Of a stretch of 20,694 nucleotides of DNA, positions 6,065 to 15,789 are shown one piece after another. The notes beneath the pieces are model-generated. The model was not told where the DNA came from. It ran no database searches and worked only from the letters and a program-made list of their open reading frames with translations. Origin of the DNA: Chrysochromulina tobinii (Eukaryota; Haptophyta; Prymnesiales; Chrysochromulinaceae). The stretch is taken from contig JWZX01001654.1 in the NCBI GenBank assembly GCA_001275005.1, positions 1 to 20,694 of the forward strand, written 5' to 3'. Position numbers and translations under genes: made by a program. Positions within the stretch are counted from its first letter, which is position 1; each line of letters begins with the position of its first letter.

Positions 6065-7889
6065 CTAAGTACCAATTGCATTGGCACGGCGGTCGACGGC
6101 CTCGTTGATTGGGGTGATTGGAGGCTCGATGGCCTCATTGATACATGTGGACACACCGGCTCTCGCGCTCGCCTTGCCACCCCTCCACCCACTGGCGCCG
6201 AGGGCGAGGAGGGCGAGGACGCACCAGCCGGCGAAGACGGCGGCCATGAGATCGAACCCGTACCTCTCGGTGAGCGCCGCCGCAAGAACTGGGCCGACGG
6301 CGCCACCGCCCGCTAGGCACGAGTTCCACACAGCGACCACGGCAGCCTTGTCAACCTCTGTGCTGATGCCATCCTGAGCGTCAGGTAGCGAGGGCACAAT
6401 GATGGCGCCTGCACCGACGCCCTGCCCAATCACGCCGACGATCATGAGCGATGAGAGGCAAACAACATGACAATCGGGGAGTTGAGAGGGCCATCAAGGT
6501 CACTCACCTGCCCAAACATGCCAAGGACGATGAACGCCAGCTGTGCTTCGTCAGAGGCGGGGAGCGCCGCCGCGAGCGGTCCGAAGCAAGCGTAGCTGAT
6601 GCTCATCAGCACCCAACCAGAGCCCATCACGCGATGGCGCGCGGCGCGTGTCGCGTAACGGTCGATCAGGCAGCCACCGGCCAGAGCGCCGAGAAAGTAC
6701 GCCACACCGTTCATCGCGAACAGCTCGCCGATGCGCGCCGTGCCCAGGCCGTACTCCTTGAGCTTTGGCGGGAGCGTCGGGTAGGTGGCTTCAAGGAGCG
6801 CTGGCAGTTGGGGGCAGTTGGGGGAAATTAGGGGCCATCAACCGCAATCGCCCGCGAGGGTCGACGCCATCAGAGGCCATCCGTGGCTATCAATCGCAAT
6901 CACCCGTGAGTCATCAGAGGCCATCCGTGGCAATCACCTGAGCCCGCGAGGGTCGACGTCAAGGTGAGAACTCGTCTGTAAGTCCAGAGCGATGCCGGAG
7001 GCGCCACGCCGCCACCCGCAACACTGTCGCCCAATCCACCGTCGCCGATGAAGACGACCGAGTCGGGGATGGTGACCGAGGTGAGGCCGCTGCAGCCTAT
7101 TGCGCCGCCGCCTATCGCGCCGCCGCCCGCCGCCGCCCCGGCCGGTGCGCCGCCGCCCGCCGCCGCCCCTGCTGTCGAAGCCTCTGTCGCTCCACAGTCG
7201 CTTGCGCCGCCCTCGCCCTCGCGCAGCTTGCCGCACGGGAGGGCGACGCAGACGAGCGGCACGAGCGCCACGCTGCACGCCGCCATGACCAGGAAGGGGA
7301 ATCGGAAGGCACCGAAGGGCGTGCTCGCCCCCAACTCGTACAGCATACCGCCCGCCAAGGTGCCTCCGGCGCCCGCTAGGCCGATGACCACTTCGACCAT
7401 GCTGATGACCGCGCCGAGCCGACTGCCGAAGCCGACGGTCGTAATCACTGTGAACGTGCCCACATCAGCGAACGCCGAGCCCATGCCGCCCACCGCACGC
7501 ATGGCCACGAGCGCCGCGCTGAGCATGGCTGGCGAGCCGGTGCCGAGACTCCCTGGTAGGTAGCCGAAGCCGATCGTCGCGACACCGCTCACGAGGAGCC
7601 CCACGCCGATGGAGAGGCTCGCTCCGAATGTGCGCATCATGAGCGGCGGCAGCGGCGTTGCGAGTACGATGCCGAGCGGGTAGGCTGCAAAGATGAGGCC
7701 GACGGTGGTCTCGCCCAAGGCCTTGGCTGCCTCCGACGTGGGGAAGAAGGGTGCGAGCACGGAGACCGAGCTGTACTGCGTGAAGAAAACGAGGTAGATC
7801 GTGACGAGCAAGAGCGCGGTCTGCATTGCGGTGCGTGCTATCGGTGGCGTTGGTGTGCTGAGTAAGGGCGTACCGCCGTTGTCGGTCAT
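6065..7889 (-). CDS. MFS transporter, SLC18B1-like (vesicular amine transporter family)
   Basis: Exons in transcript order: 7889-6938, 6800-6508, 6421-6065. Phases agree and give 533 residues, the usual size for a 12-helix MFS protein. The start is ATG 7889 (MTDNGG). Helix 1 is near 20-45, followed by SSVSVLAPFFP and a GETTVGLIFAAYPLG helix 2. MRAVGGMGSAFADVGTFTVI is helix 4 and FPFLVMAACSVALVPL is helix 6. The second half has MNGVAYFLGALAGGCLIDR and IIVPSLPDAQDGI. The helix 10-12 stretch (AVWNSCLAGGGAVGPVLAAA) closely recalls SLC18B1. Members export amines or drugs by proton exchange across vesicle or plasma membranes; the substrate here is unknown. The central cytosolic loop is Ala/Gly-rich and contains a BspA-type LRR scrap (CSGLTSVTIPDSV, about 265-277). 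Confidence 0.85.
6422..6507 (-). other. MFS intron 2
   Basis: Perfect donor CAG/GTGAGT (intron starts at 6507) and acceptor GGGCAG ending at 6422, 86 nt, phase 0. Joining gives GMFGQGVGAGAIIVPS. The intron end (ATTGGGCAG/GGCGTCGG) resembles the upstream exon end (TTTGGGCAG), so an exon-end copy may also be present here. Confidence 0.8.
6801..6937 (-). repeat. MFS intron 1 with exon-end copy and TGATTGCC/CTGATG repeats
   Basis: Donor CTCAG/GTGATT (intron starts at 6937) and acceptor TGCCAG ending at 6801, 137 nt, phase 1. Joining gives LAGSALLEATYP. It includes a 16-base copy (plus-strand CCCGCGAGGGTCGACG, 6851-6866) of the adjoining exon end (6943-6958). Two units of a TGATTGCCACGGATGGCCTC repeat are present, the same unit that is triplicated at 15999-16130. 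Confidence 0.75.
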
Positions 7890-8089
7890 CTTCGGCACGC
7901 GCACGCGCGCGAGGAGAAGGAGAGCAGCCTGACCGAGCTAGCACGCGCGCCGTCGAGCGTGTCGTGGAGCCCGGCGCTTCTGGATGCCGCACTTGAGATG
8001 CCGCTCGGGCGCTTCACGCCCGGCACAGTCGGCTCGCAAGGGCCGCCGCGTCGGGCCTCGTGGGAGTCCGCGGAGGGAGGCTCACCATT

Positions 8090-8165
8090 TGACTGTGAAC
8101 GGTGAACGTGTGAACGTTGGCTGTGAACGTTAACGCGAAACACGCGACAACGGTTATACGGCACT
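8090..8165 (-). promoter_or_regulatory. Cluster of GAACGTT/GTTCAC motifs upstream of the MFS gene
   Basis: About 200-280 bases upstream of the MFS ATG, the plus strand reads TGTGAACGGTGAACGTGTGAACGTT and on into CTGTGAACGTTAACGCG when pieced together from overlapping motifs. That is at least four closely spaced GTGAACG words. The cluster is repeated at 8276-8310 and conserved at 17297-17345. A transcription-factor array is possible, but conservation alone is weak evidence because the duplication is recent. Confidence 0.3.
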
Positions 8166-8695
8166 GTCACTGCCCACTCGCTTCCGCGCCGGCCCCCCTC
8201 GCTTTGTTAATCCACACACCGCGTCGGGCCTCGTGGAAGTCCGCTCGCCTGCGCTCGCTGTGACGACGGTACAAGTGTGAACGTTAGCTGTGAACGTTAA
8301 CGCGACGCGGCAACCGGTGCAACGGCACTGTTACTGCCCGCTCACATGTGTCCCAGGCTCGCTTCACGCGAGTGCTCTCACTCGCTTTGTTAATCCACAC
8401 ACCGCACATGCCAGTTGCCACATCGCGTGATCGCCGATAGACCGGGCCGCGCGGGTCCGCTCACTGCACACTGGAGCCACGCGTTGGCGAGGGCCATGAC
8501 GGCAGCCCAGCACGCGTCGCCGAGCACGGGGCGCATGATGCGCGCGATGCGCGAGGTGGGCGCGGTCACGAGCGCACTCCTGCGCCTGCCGGCACGCAAG
8601 CAGGCCAAGAAAAGGCGATTTTCTTGCAGGCGGCGCATATGCCTCGAACACGATCACGGCCTCGCACAGGATGAGGTCCTCGTGCGGAACTGTGG

Positions 8696-8846
8696 TCACT
8701 GTCTCAAGGCGGCCCACCAAACGCTCCTCCGCTCCTCATGCTTGCCAGGGTGCTTGCGCTTGAACTGCTTGCCAGCCCGTTTGAAGAGCTCCGTGCTCAT
8801 CGTTTGGTAGTTGGGCACGGCACAGTTTGGATTGCGCGCGCACCTC
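8696..8846 (-). other. Conserved open stretch 3' of the LRR gene
   Basis: Just past the LRR stop, one minus-strand frame reads LFKRAGKQFKRKHPGKHE and ends VWWAALRQ at TGA 8696-8698. The right copy of the segment keeps the same frame and peptide over this stretch (17698-17780), with conservative changes upstream (PNYQT versus PDYQT). It may be an alternative last exon, a remnant of another gene, or a chance frame in 3' UTR. Confidence 0.25.
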
Positions 8847-11800
8847 TCAGAGCTCCAAGTGTGAGGGAGCGCCTCGCCATGCGTTTCGAAGGGCTTGCTC
8901 GGCTTGGTAATCGAGTTCATTGCCCGCAAGGCTGCGCACACACAGAGGGTGCGTCTTATCGGGTTTCAAAGAGCAGTGGGGCCAGAGAGGCCTCAATTCG
9001 ATCAAGTTTGAGGCGAAACGTACCGTATTTTGGTCAGCGCGCCGTTGACACCAAGCATCTTGGCCACATGCTTGACTCCTGCTGTCCCACCGATGTGGCT
9101 CTTTCCAAACATTTTGCCGCTGATGTCAAGCTCCTTGAGCGTCTTGTTCTGTTCTAGAGCCTCGCAGATGGCCTTGGTGCCCTCCTCCCCCAACTGGTTT
9201 TTCGCGAGTGATACTTTGATCAGCCCGCCTGTGACAACGGCCTGTGACAGGTCCGAGGCCAGCAGGATCGCATCGGGCAGCTTGAGGTCCTGGTAGCTAA
9301 AGTCAGCGGTGGTCTGGTCGCGCCGGATGCCGCAGAGCGAGATACCCTTCTGCTTGGCGACTTCATAGAGCATCTTGGCGGACTCCACATCAAGCTGATT
9401 GAGCAGGAGGTTGGTCACTGTCAGCGCGCCGTTGACGCCAAGCATCTTGGCCACATGCTTGGCACCTGCTGACCCTCCAATGTTGCTGCCAAGAAAAGGG
9501 TGGCCGCTGATGTCAAGCTCCTTGAGCGTCGTGTTCTGTTCTAATGCCTCGCAGATGGCTTTGGTGCCCTCCTCCTCCAAATTGTTTTGGGCGAGCGACA
9601 GCTTCGTCAGCGCGCCGTTAACGCCAAGCATCTTGGCCACATGCTTGGCACCTGCTGACCCTCCGATGTTGCTGACTACAAACCTTCCGCCGCTGATGTC
9701 AAGCTCCTTGAGCGTCTTGTTCTGTTCTAGAGCCTCACAGATGGCCTTGATGCCCTCCTCCCCCAACTCGTTTTTGGCGAGTGATATCTTGGTCAGCGCG
9801 CCTGTGACAACGGCCTGTGACAGGTCCGACGCTAGCAGGATCGCATCGGGCGGGTTGAGGCCTAGGGTGAAGAGGCTATAGGAGAAGTCAGCGGTGGTCT
9901 GGTCGCGCTGGATGCCGCAGAGCGAGATGCCCTTCTGCTTGGCGACTTCAGCGAGCATCTTGGCTGATGCCTCATCGAGCTGTTTGCCCAGTAGGTTGGT
10001 CACCGTCAGCGCGCCATTAACGCGCATTGCGTCGGCGATTGCAGTGATGCCCTCTGCGGTGTAGGTGCCTTGTTGACTACCGCTCATGTCAGTCCAGATG
10101 CCGCATAGCTGGTTTCCGGAGAGGTCGATGCTCATCAGCCCGCCATTAATGCGCAGGGCGTCGGCGATTGCAGTGATGCCCTCTGCGGTGTAGGTGCCAT
10201 GTTGGCCTTGTTCGCTCCAGCCAGTCCAGATGCCGCACAGCTGGTTTCCGGAGAGGTTGATGCTCGTCAGCCCGCCATTGACACGCAGAGCGTCAGCAAT
10301 TGCTGTGATCCCCTCTGCAGTGTAAGTTCCACGCCCATCACGACCGAGGCCGCACAGCTGGTTGCTGGAGAGGTCCAGGCGTGTCAGCCCGCCTGTGACG
10401 GCCACCATGGCCGCCACAGCATTTGCTCCAACTGGACCTATACCGTTGTTCCCGAAGTTGAGCGACACGAGCTTGGTCTCCTTGTTGCTCTGGATGGCCT
10501 CGCTGACTGCGCTTACGCCCTCATCCGTGAGGTCGTTGGACGACAAATCCAGGGCCGTCAGCCCGCCGTTGACGCCGATCAGCGAGGCGATCACGATGGC
10601 GGAGGCATTACCGAGGTGCTTGTTTGAGAGGTCGAGGGACTTGACTGGCTCGGTGCCCTTGAGCTTCTTGATGGGCAGCGCATAATGTTCGAGGCTAACC
10701 TGAATGCGGAGAGCGCAAGCTGTCAGCTCTGTGCCTCTGAACAGATCACAATTTGTGGTCCAAAAACGCTGGGCCAGCGTACCTCCGTCAATGTGCCGTT
10801 GACGCCAAGCATGTCTGCCACATGCTTGGCGCCTGCTTCATATCCGATATTGCTTCCATAAGGACCAGACAGAACGAGCTCTTTGAGCATCTTGTTCTGT
10901 TTGAGTGCCTCGCAGATGGCCTTGGTGCCCGCCTCCCCCAACTTGTTTTCAGCGAGCGACAGCTTCGTCAGCGTGCGCATAACAGGTATGAGTCCCGCCA
11001 CGACCATGCCTCCCTCGACTCCGATGCTCTTCCCCTTCAGGTCCAGCTCCGTGAACGTGTCGGCGCGCATCTCCTTGATAGGGATCTTGTTGAACATCTC
11101 GATCTTGAGGTTGCCGAGGACAGCGGCTGCGAGCTGCACAGCGCCGTCGCCCACGATGTTGTTTCCGCGCATGTCGACGCGCGCTAGAGTGGTCTTCGTC
11201 AAAGCAGGGGCCAGCGCTCGAGCATCCTCCGCATCGAGCTCGTTCTGGCTCAGGTCGAGCGTCCTCAGCTCACCGGCACTGGCGACCACGGCCGCCAGCA
11301 CGCGCCGCACCGTCGGCCGATCGCCACGGAGCTTTTGCGATAAGTCGAGCGTGTCGCCCGTCACCCCGGCCGCGCGCAGCAGCCCACGACCGAAGCGGTC
11401 GCCCGGAATCTCGACACCGAGCTTCACCGCGTTCGCCCACCACACGGGCCACCGCCACGGTTGGCGGTTGCCCGAGAGCTCGGTGCCCTCGTCGCAGAGC
11501 GCGATTGCAGCAAAGTACTCCTGGAAGGAGAGGTGCGACGACTGCAGCTGCAGCGGTTCGGACTGCCACAGGCTGAGGAGCGGCAGCGCGTCGACGAGCA
11601 TGCTCTCGCGCACCGTGCGCAGCGCCTCGCGCATCGCCACCGACAGGCGCGCCTCGCATGCCACGCGCACGGCGGCCTTGCTCGCGCTTGCATCCATCGC
11701 ACGCTGGAGGAAGGCCACCTCATTCAGGCCCGAGGAGCGCAGCTTGTTGGGCTCGAGCCAGTTGCTCTCCGTGCCGTCGGCAAAGGTGACCTTGTACGGC

Positions 11801-14800
11801 GTGACATCATAAGGGACATGAGGGTTAAATATTCCTTCGTCAATGGCATCTCTATTCGTCATAATGATACTCCTTTTGGGACTCGTCGTCGGTCGTGATC
11901 ACGCCGCGCCTGCCCTTGTCCTCGACGTACTCCGTCACCTCGACGTAGTGGTCCAGCTCGGCGCGGCCGCCAAAGGGCTCGAAGGGCATCGCCGCCGCCT
12001 CGGCCCGGATCTTTGCGAGCGCCTCGGGCGCCTCCAGGCCGAGCGCCGCCTCGTCGAGCTGCCGGTCCTCAATGAGGCGGCGCTGCGCGACGTGCGCCTC
12101 GAAGAAGATGCGCTGCAGCAGCCGCTTGAGCTCAGGCGTCATGACGCCTCCGCGCGCGAGCATCGCGTCCGACGCGGTCGCGTACAGCTCGGCTACCGTC
12201 GCGGGCATGCCCACGCCCTGCCGCAGCTCGTACACGGAGGCGACCATCGAGAGCATCAGCGGGTTGCTCGTCACCTTCTGGCCCGTGTCGTCGTCGCGCG
12301 GCATGACGTCGCGCACGTACGTCAGCAGCGCGGCTGCGCGCTCCGGGCCGAGCCGCTGCTCGAGCGCGCTCTCCTGCTGCGCGTCCGAGAGCGGCGCGAG
12401 CGCGAGGCGGCGAAAGGCGGCAAAGCGCGCCTCGACCACACCCGCCGGCCGCGAGGTGCAGAGCAGCACGTGGCCATGCGGCGCGAGCACCTCGACCACA
12501 TGGCGCTCAATGTCGTCGCGCTTCGCGCCGGCCTCATCGAGGCCGTCGAGGAGGAGCAGCGCGCGACGCGCCTTCATCGCCTGGCGCAGCATGCGGTAGA
12601 GCGCCGGGGGGCTCGCCTCGTGCTCGAGGCGCAGGAAGGCGTCGATGTAGTTCCACGCGGTGGCAAAGGCGTCGGGCGCCTCGAGCAACCGCTGCTGCAA
12701 GACCTGCACCTTGACCAGGATGGGTACGAGCTCCGTGCGCTCGTCTTGGAGCGCGATCATCACCACCTGCGACAGCAGCGTCGTCTTGCCGCTCGCGGGG
12801 CCCGCGGTGAGCAGCGCGCCGCGTGGACCCTCCATTGGGCCGCCCTCGAGCCGCGCACCGTGCTGCGCAAGCAACCATGCGGTCAGGCTGTGCGCGTCGC
12901 GGATGGCAGACGCCTGCGTCTCTGCCACACCCCCCCTCACGCTGATGGCGACGCACTGCTGCAGCGCGTCGAGCCGCTTGCCCGTGAGCGCGTCGGCGAT
13001 GTGCACGTGGTGCGCGCGGAGCGAGCGCGCCCACCACGCGCGCATCGCCTCGAAGACGGCGTGCGGCAGCTCGCGCGGCGCGTGGTTCCACGGGTGCAGC
13101 AAGAGCGTGGCTGGTGGCTCGCTGCTTGGGCCCTCAAAATTGAGGCGGTGGCAGAGGCCGTCGGCGCCCGCCGTTGCCACGTCGGCGTCGCGCCAGCCGC
13201 CGGCGGTACGCACGGTGAGCGGCTGGCCCGCGGCATAGCGCCGGGCGCCGCTGGCGCCGCTGGAGAGCAGCGCCGCAGAGAGCGCGGCCTCGAGCGCAGA
13301 GGGCTGCAGCCTCTCGATCGCCGCACGCACCTTGCCGAGCGCGGCTTGGAGCTTCTTGGGATCGCTGCGGCTGAAGAGCGCCGCCGCCGCGTCCACGCAC
13401 GACCGCACGGCGCCGCCCGCCTCGCGCGCCGCGTGCGCGATCGTTTGGCATCGCGCCGCGCCGTCGGCGATCGCGCGCGCCCGCTCGCCGACGGCGCGCA
13501 GAGCCGACTCCGACTCCATCCGCCGAGCATCGTCCGCCAGGCGGCGTGCGGGCTCGGCGAGGTCGCGAAGCGCACGTGCATCACCGACGAACGCGGCGTC
13601 CCAGCCGGCAGCAGGCGGCCGCCACGGCAGTACCGCCTGGCTGCATCGGTCCCAGGCGAGCTCGACGTCCTCGCCGCCCGTGACGGCGGCGGCGACGCGC
13701 CCCCCGGTTGCATCGACGACGCCAAAGCGCGGCCCGCCGCCCGCGCCGGAGCCTTGCCAAGAGAGCAGGAGCAGCGGCTGTCCCTCGGCGAGGCGCAGCG
13801 GCGACGCGGCGGGCACTTCGACCTGCGGCAGGGGCTCCGCCGGCGCGGCCGTGGCGCTGCCGGGCGCGAGCATCTGAAGCGGAAGCGACCCGAGCGTCTT
13901 TGTCAGCGCGCCGGCGGTGTTGCGCGCGTACTCCTCATACAGGCTGATGACCTTGTCCTTGTCGCCCTTGCTCGTGAACTTGGACTTCTTGATCCGCTCA
14001 ATGTCAGCGGCTACGTTGTTTTCGATCGCCTCAACCTCAATGGGGGTTGCATCCGCTTTGCTGCTCAGCGCAAAGACCTTGGGCTGAAGCTGATTGAGGG
14101 CCTCCCGGAGCGCGGGGTAGGCAGTCAACCGTTTCATGAGCTCTCGGCTCAACGAGTCCTCGCAGCAGCACCTGCATGGGAGAGTGTGGCAGGCGGGTGA
14201 GGGATGAGAGAGGGGATCCAATCACACCTGCAGAATAGGATTGGCAGCGCTCACCATCCACGAGAAAAGTACGGCGTCTCATTGTAGAGCGTGTCGAGCC
14301 CCTCGCATAGGCCGGGTGGTGCACCCGCATTCTTTGCCGCGACGGCAGACTCGTGCGAGGCAAAGTGCACAATGGGGGGGGTGCGGCTGAGGTCGCAGCT
14401 CTTGATAGTTCCGAACCTCATGAGCGCCTTGCGTACCGCTTTCTCGTCTACGTTTGCGCTCAACTTGAACAAGCAGACCTTGCCATCGAACTCGGCTGGC
14501 CGGGGTGGGATCTCCTCGATCTGGAGCACGGTCGATGCAAGGATCGACGCATACAGCTGATTCATCGCCCCACCTTTGAGGGCGATCTCGAAGGTTTTCT
14601 CCTGCTCTGGCGACCTTGGATTCTGATACAACGAACCAAAGTCCCAGAACAGGGCTTCAATTCGAATTACCATCCCTATCAGAGCGCGTCGAAGCACGCG
14701 GATGCGCGACCCGTCCGGATCTGGATTGCCTGACATGAGCCAGCCGTAGGTAAGCGCGCCGATGCTCCGATCTCCACGCTTGACAAGTGCTACGGCCTCT

Positions 14801-15789
14801 GGAGGGCTCAGCAGCGGCGACGGCGAGACCCCGCTCTTTTCCAACTCCTCGAGCGCCTGCCGATTCTGCATCTTGTAGTTGTCCAGCTGCTTCATCAGCC
14901 ACTCCACGCGTAGCAACCGGATCGCTCCGCTCAGAAGGACTTTTATGAGGATGGTGTCGAGTTCTGAGAGCGCCTTAGGCAGCTTTGGCGGCAGCAGTGC
15001 ACAACCGTCCACAGTAGTTCGAAATACCATAGGCTGGCGAGGTGAATTGTCAGCTTTGAGAATAGCCTGATGCACATTGCGCACGCTCAGCGCATCGGCT
15101 GAGCTCGACGGTCCTGAGGAAGACGGCCCACGCGGCGTGAAGGCCTGCACAATCGCATCGATAATGGAGCTGCCGATCTCGACAATCGGGTTCCACGGTT
15201 CGGCCGTCGCCTCTGCCGGCGCCGCCTCTGCCTCCGTCGCCGTTCTGGCCGCCGGCTCCACAACTTCCGTAGGCGCGCTGTCGGTCGGCTCGGGCACTGG
15301 CTCGGCGACCTTCTTGTCTTCGGGTGTTGCCTCAGGGCCTAGCTCCACAGCGCGAGATCTCGAAGGGCCGTCCAGGTCCTGAATGAATGGCTCGGCTTGC
15401 GCGCGGGGCTTGCTCATGGTGCAGCCGCCCCCTCGGACGCGTACCATCTCCGTCAGTCGCTCCCCTGCCGCCTCCGCCACCGCCTTTGCGTCCGCTGCCT
15501 GAGCCGATTGCACTGCCACTGCAACGGCGTCGTCGTCACCGTCGTCGATGCCGTCGAGGTTGGTGTCGTCCCCGTCGTTGCAGGCATCAGGCCGCACGGG
15601 GCCAAGTGCCTCGGATGCCTCGTCGACAGCAGAAGCAAGCGGCCGAAGCTCACTCAACTCCTTCCAAAGAGTCGCTCCGCCGTCCTTGGGCTGCACACGA
15701 ATGTACATCCCGGAGCGCTTGATGACAGTGCCGGTAGTTTCAACTCTCTCGTGCTTGAAGCGCACGTAGTCGCCCTCCTTGGGGTCCAT
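8847..15789 (-). CDS. NLR-like protein: Tudor-like, RGWC/TIR-like plus RRM-like, NACHT, LRRs; frame break
   Basis: Exons in transcript order: 15789-14255, 14171-10783, 10699-9024, 8931-8847, for roughly 2,200 residues. The start is ATG 15789 (MDPKEGDYVRFKHERV), an SH3/Tudor-like barrel (1-51). A low-complexity linker follows. Then come FWDFGSLYQNPRS (from about 381), an RRM-like insert (about 434-490; KVCLFKL, PPIVHFAS) and YNETPYFSRGW joined across intron 1 to CCCEDSL. The NACHT ATPase has Walker A GPASGKTTL (about 968), Walker B LLLLDGLDEAG (about 1049) and sensor 1 CTSRPAG (about 1080). After the frame break, SHLSFQEYFAA and about 20 ribonuclease-inhibitor-type LRRs follow, ending LRNAWRGAPSHLEL. 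NLRs of this build act as cytosolic sensors that oligomerise on ligand binding. The family is recognised; the ligand and output are unknown. The frame break at 11854 means it may be a pseudogene. Confidence 0.78.
8932..9023 (-). other. NLR gene intron 3, last LRR intron
   Basis: Donor ATACG/GTACGT (intron starts at 9023) and acceptor GTGCGCAG ending at 8932, 92 nt, phase 2. Splicing yields LTKIRLAGNELDYQAEQALR and then the terminal WRGAPSHLEL. This is an LRR in register, whereas read-through gives a stop after eight residues. The matching intron in the right LRR gene is also 92 nt. Confidence 0.8.
10700..10782 (-). other. NLR gene intron 2
   Basis: Donor ACGGAG/GTACGC (intron starts at 10782) and acceptor CGCATTCAG ending at 10700, 83 nt, phase 0. 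The join reads NGTLTEVSLEHYALPIKKLK, matching the TEV-(E/N)LDGFALPVKKLK joins in the right LRR gene. Confidence 0.85.
11795..11867 (-). other. Apparent 73-nt AT-rich insert that breaks the NLR reading frame
   Basis: The upstream frame ends DDESQKEYHYDE-stop (TAG 11852-11854). The downstream frame is open from 11862 and continues PYKVTFADGTESNWL. Removing 73 nt between two GTA triplets (11868-11870 and 11795-11797) would rejoin the halves as ESQKEYKVTFADGTESNW, a Tudor-like module. The insert is visibly AT-richer than its neighbours, is 3n+1 long and lacks a normal GT-AG pair at the needed boundaries. A 19-nt GT-AG removal (11871-11852 region) would also restore frame but would be unusually short. 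Confidence 0.5.
14172..14254 (-). other. NLR gene intron 1
   Basis: Donor GGATG/GTGAGC (intron starts at 14254) and acceptor CCCATGCAG ending at 14172, 83 nt, phase 2, with a good pyrimidine tract. The join reads YFSRGWCCCEDSLSRELMKR, restoring an RGWC-x-x-E motif. The exon frame otherwise meets a stop directly at the donor. Confidence 0.88.

Larger units (their letters stand above)
7890..8846. other. Spacer between NLR gene and MFS gene, with 190-base tandem duplication
   Basis: No gene supported. CTCGCTTTGTTAATCCACAC occurs near 8197 and again near 8379, and CTGTGAACGTTAACGCGA near 8118 and 8289. This shows an internal duplication of about 180-190 bases that the right copy of the segment lacks. 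Confidence 0.6.
6935..9023. repeat. Segmental duplication, left copy
   Basis: This segment spans MFS exon 1, the spacer and the last intron and exon of the upstream LRR gene. It matches 16133-18028 base for base over long stretches. MFS exon 1 is 952 nt in both copies with no indel, and the last LRR intron is 92 nt in both. The left spacer is about 193 bases longer owing to an internal duplication. Confidence 0.85.

Noticed and set aside
8696-8941. Last LRR exon read in the frame CAALRAMNSITKPSKP instead of RLAGNELDYQAEQALR
   Set aside because: The phase from donor 9024 with acceptor CAG 8932-8934 gives the LRR-consistent frame ending HLEL. The other frame needs an acceptor (GATAAG) that is missing in the paralogue.
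11843-14200. A 785-codon open frame on the plus strand opposite the NACHT exon
   Set aside because: It is rich in Arg, Ala, Leu and His with no domain, and the opposite strand encodes clear NACHT motifs. A GC-rich coding strand often leaves such an antisense frame open.
14172-14221. Translation start at ATG 14221 (MDPLSHPSPACH)
   Set aside because: These residues translate the intron's pyrimidine tract and acceptor; the exon starts at 14171.
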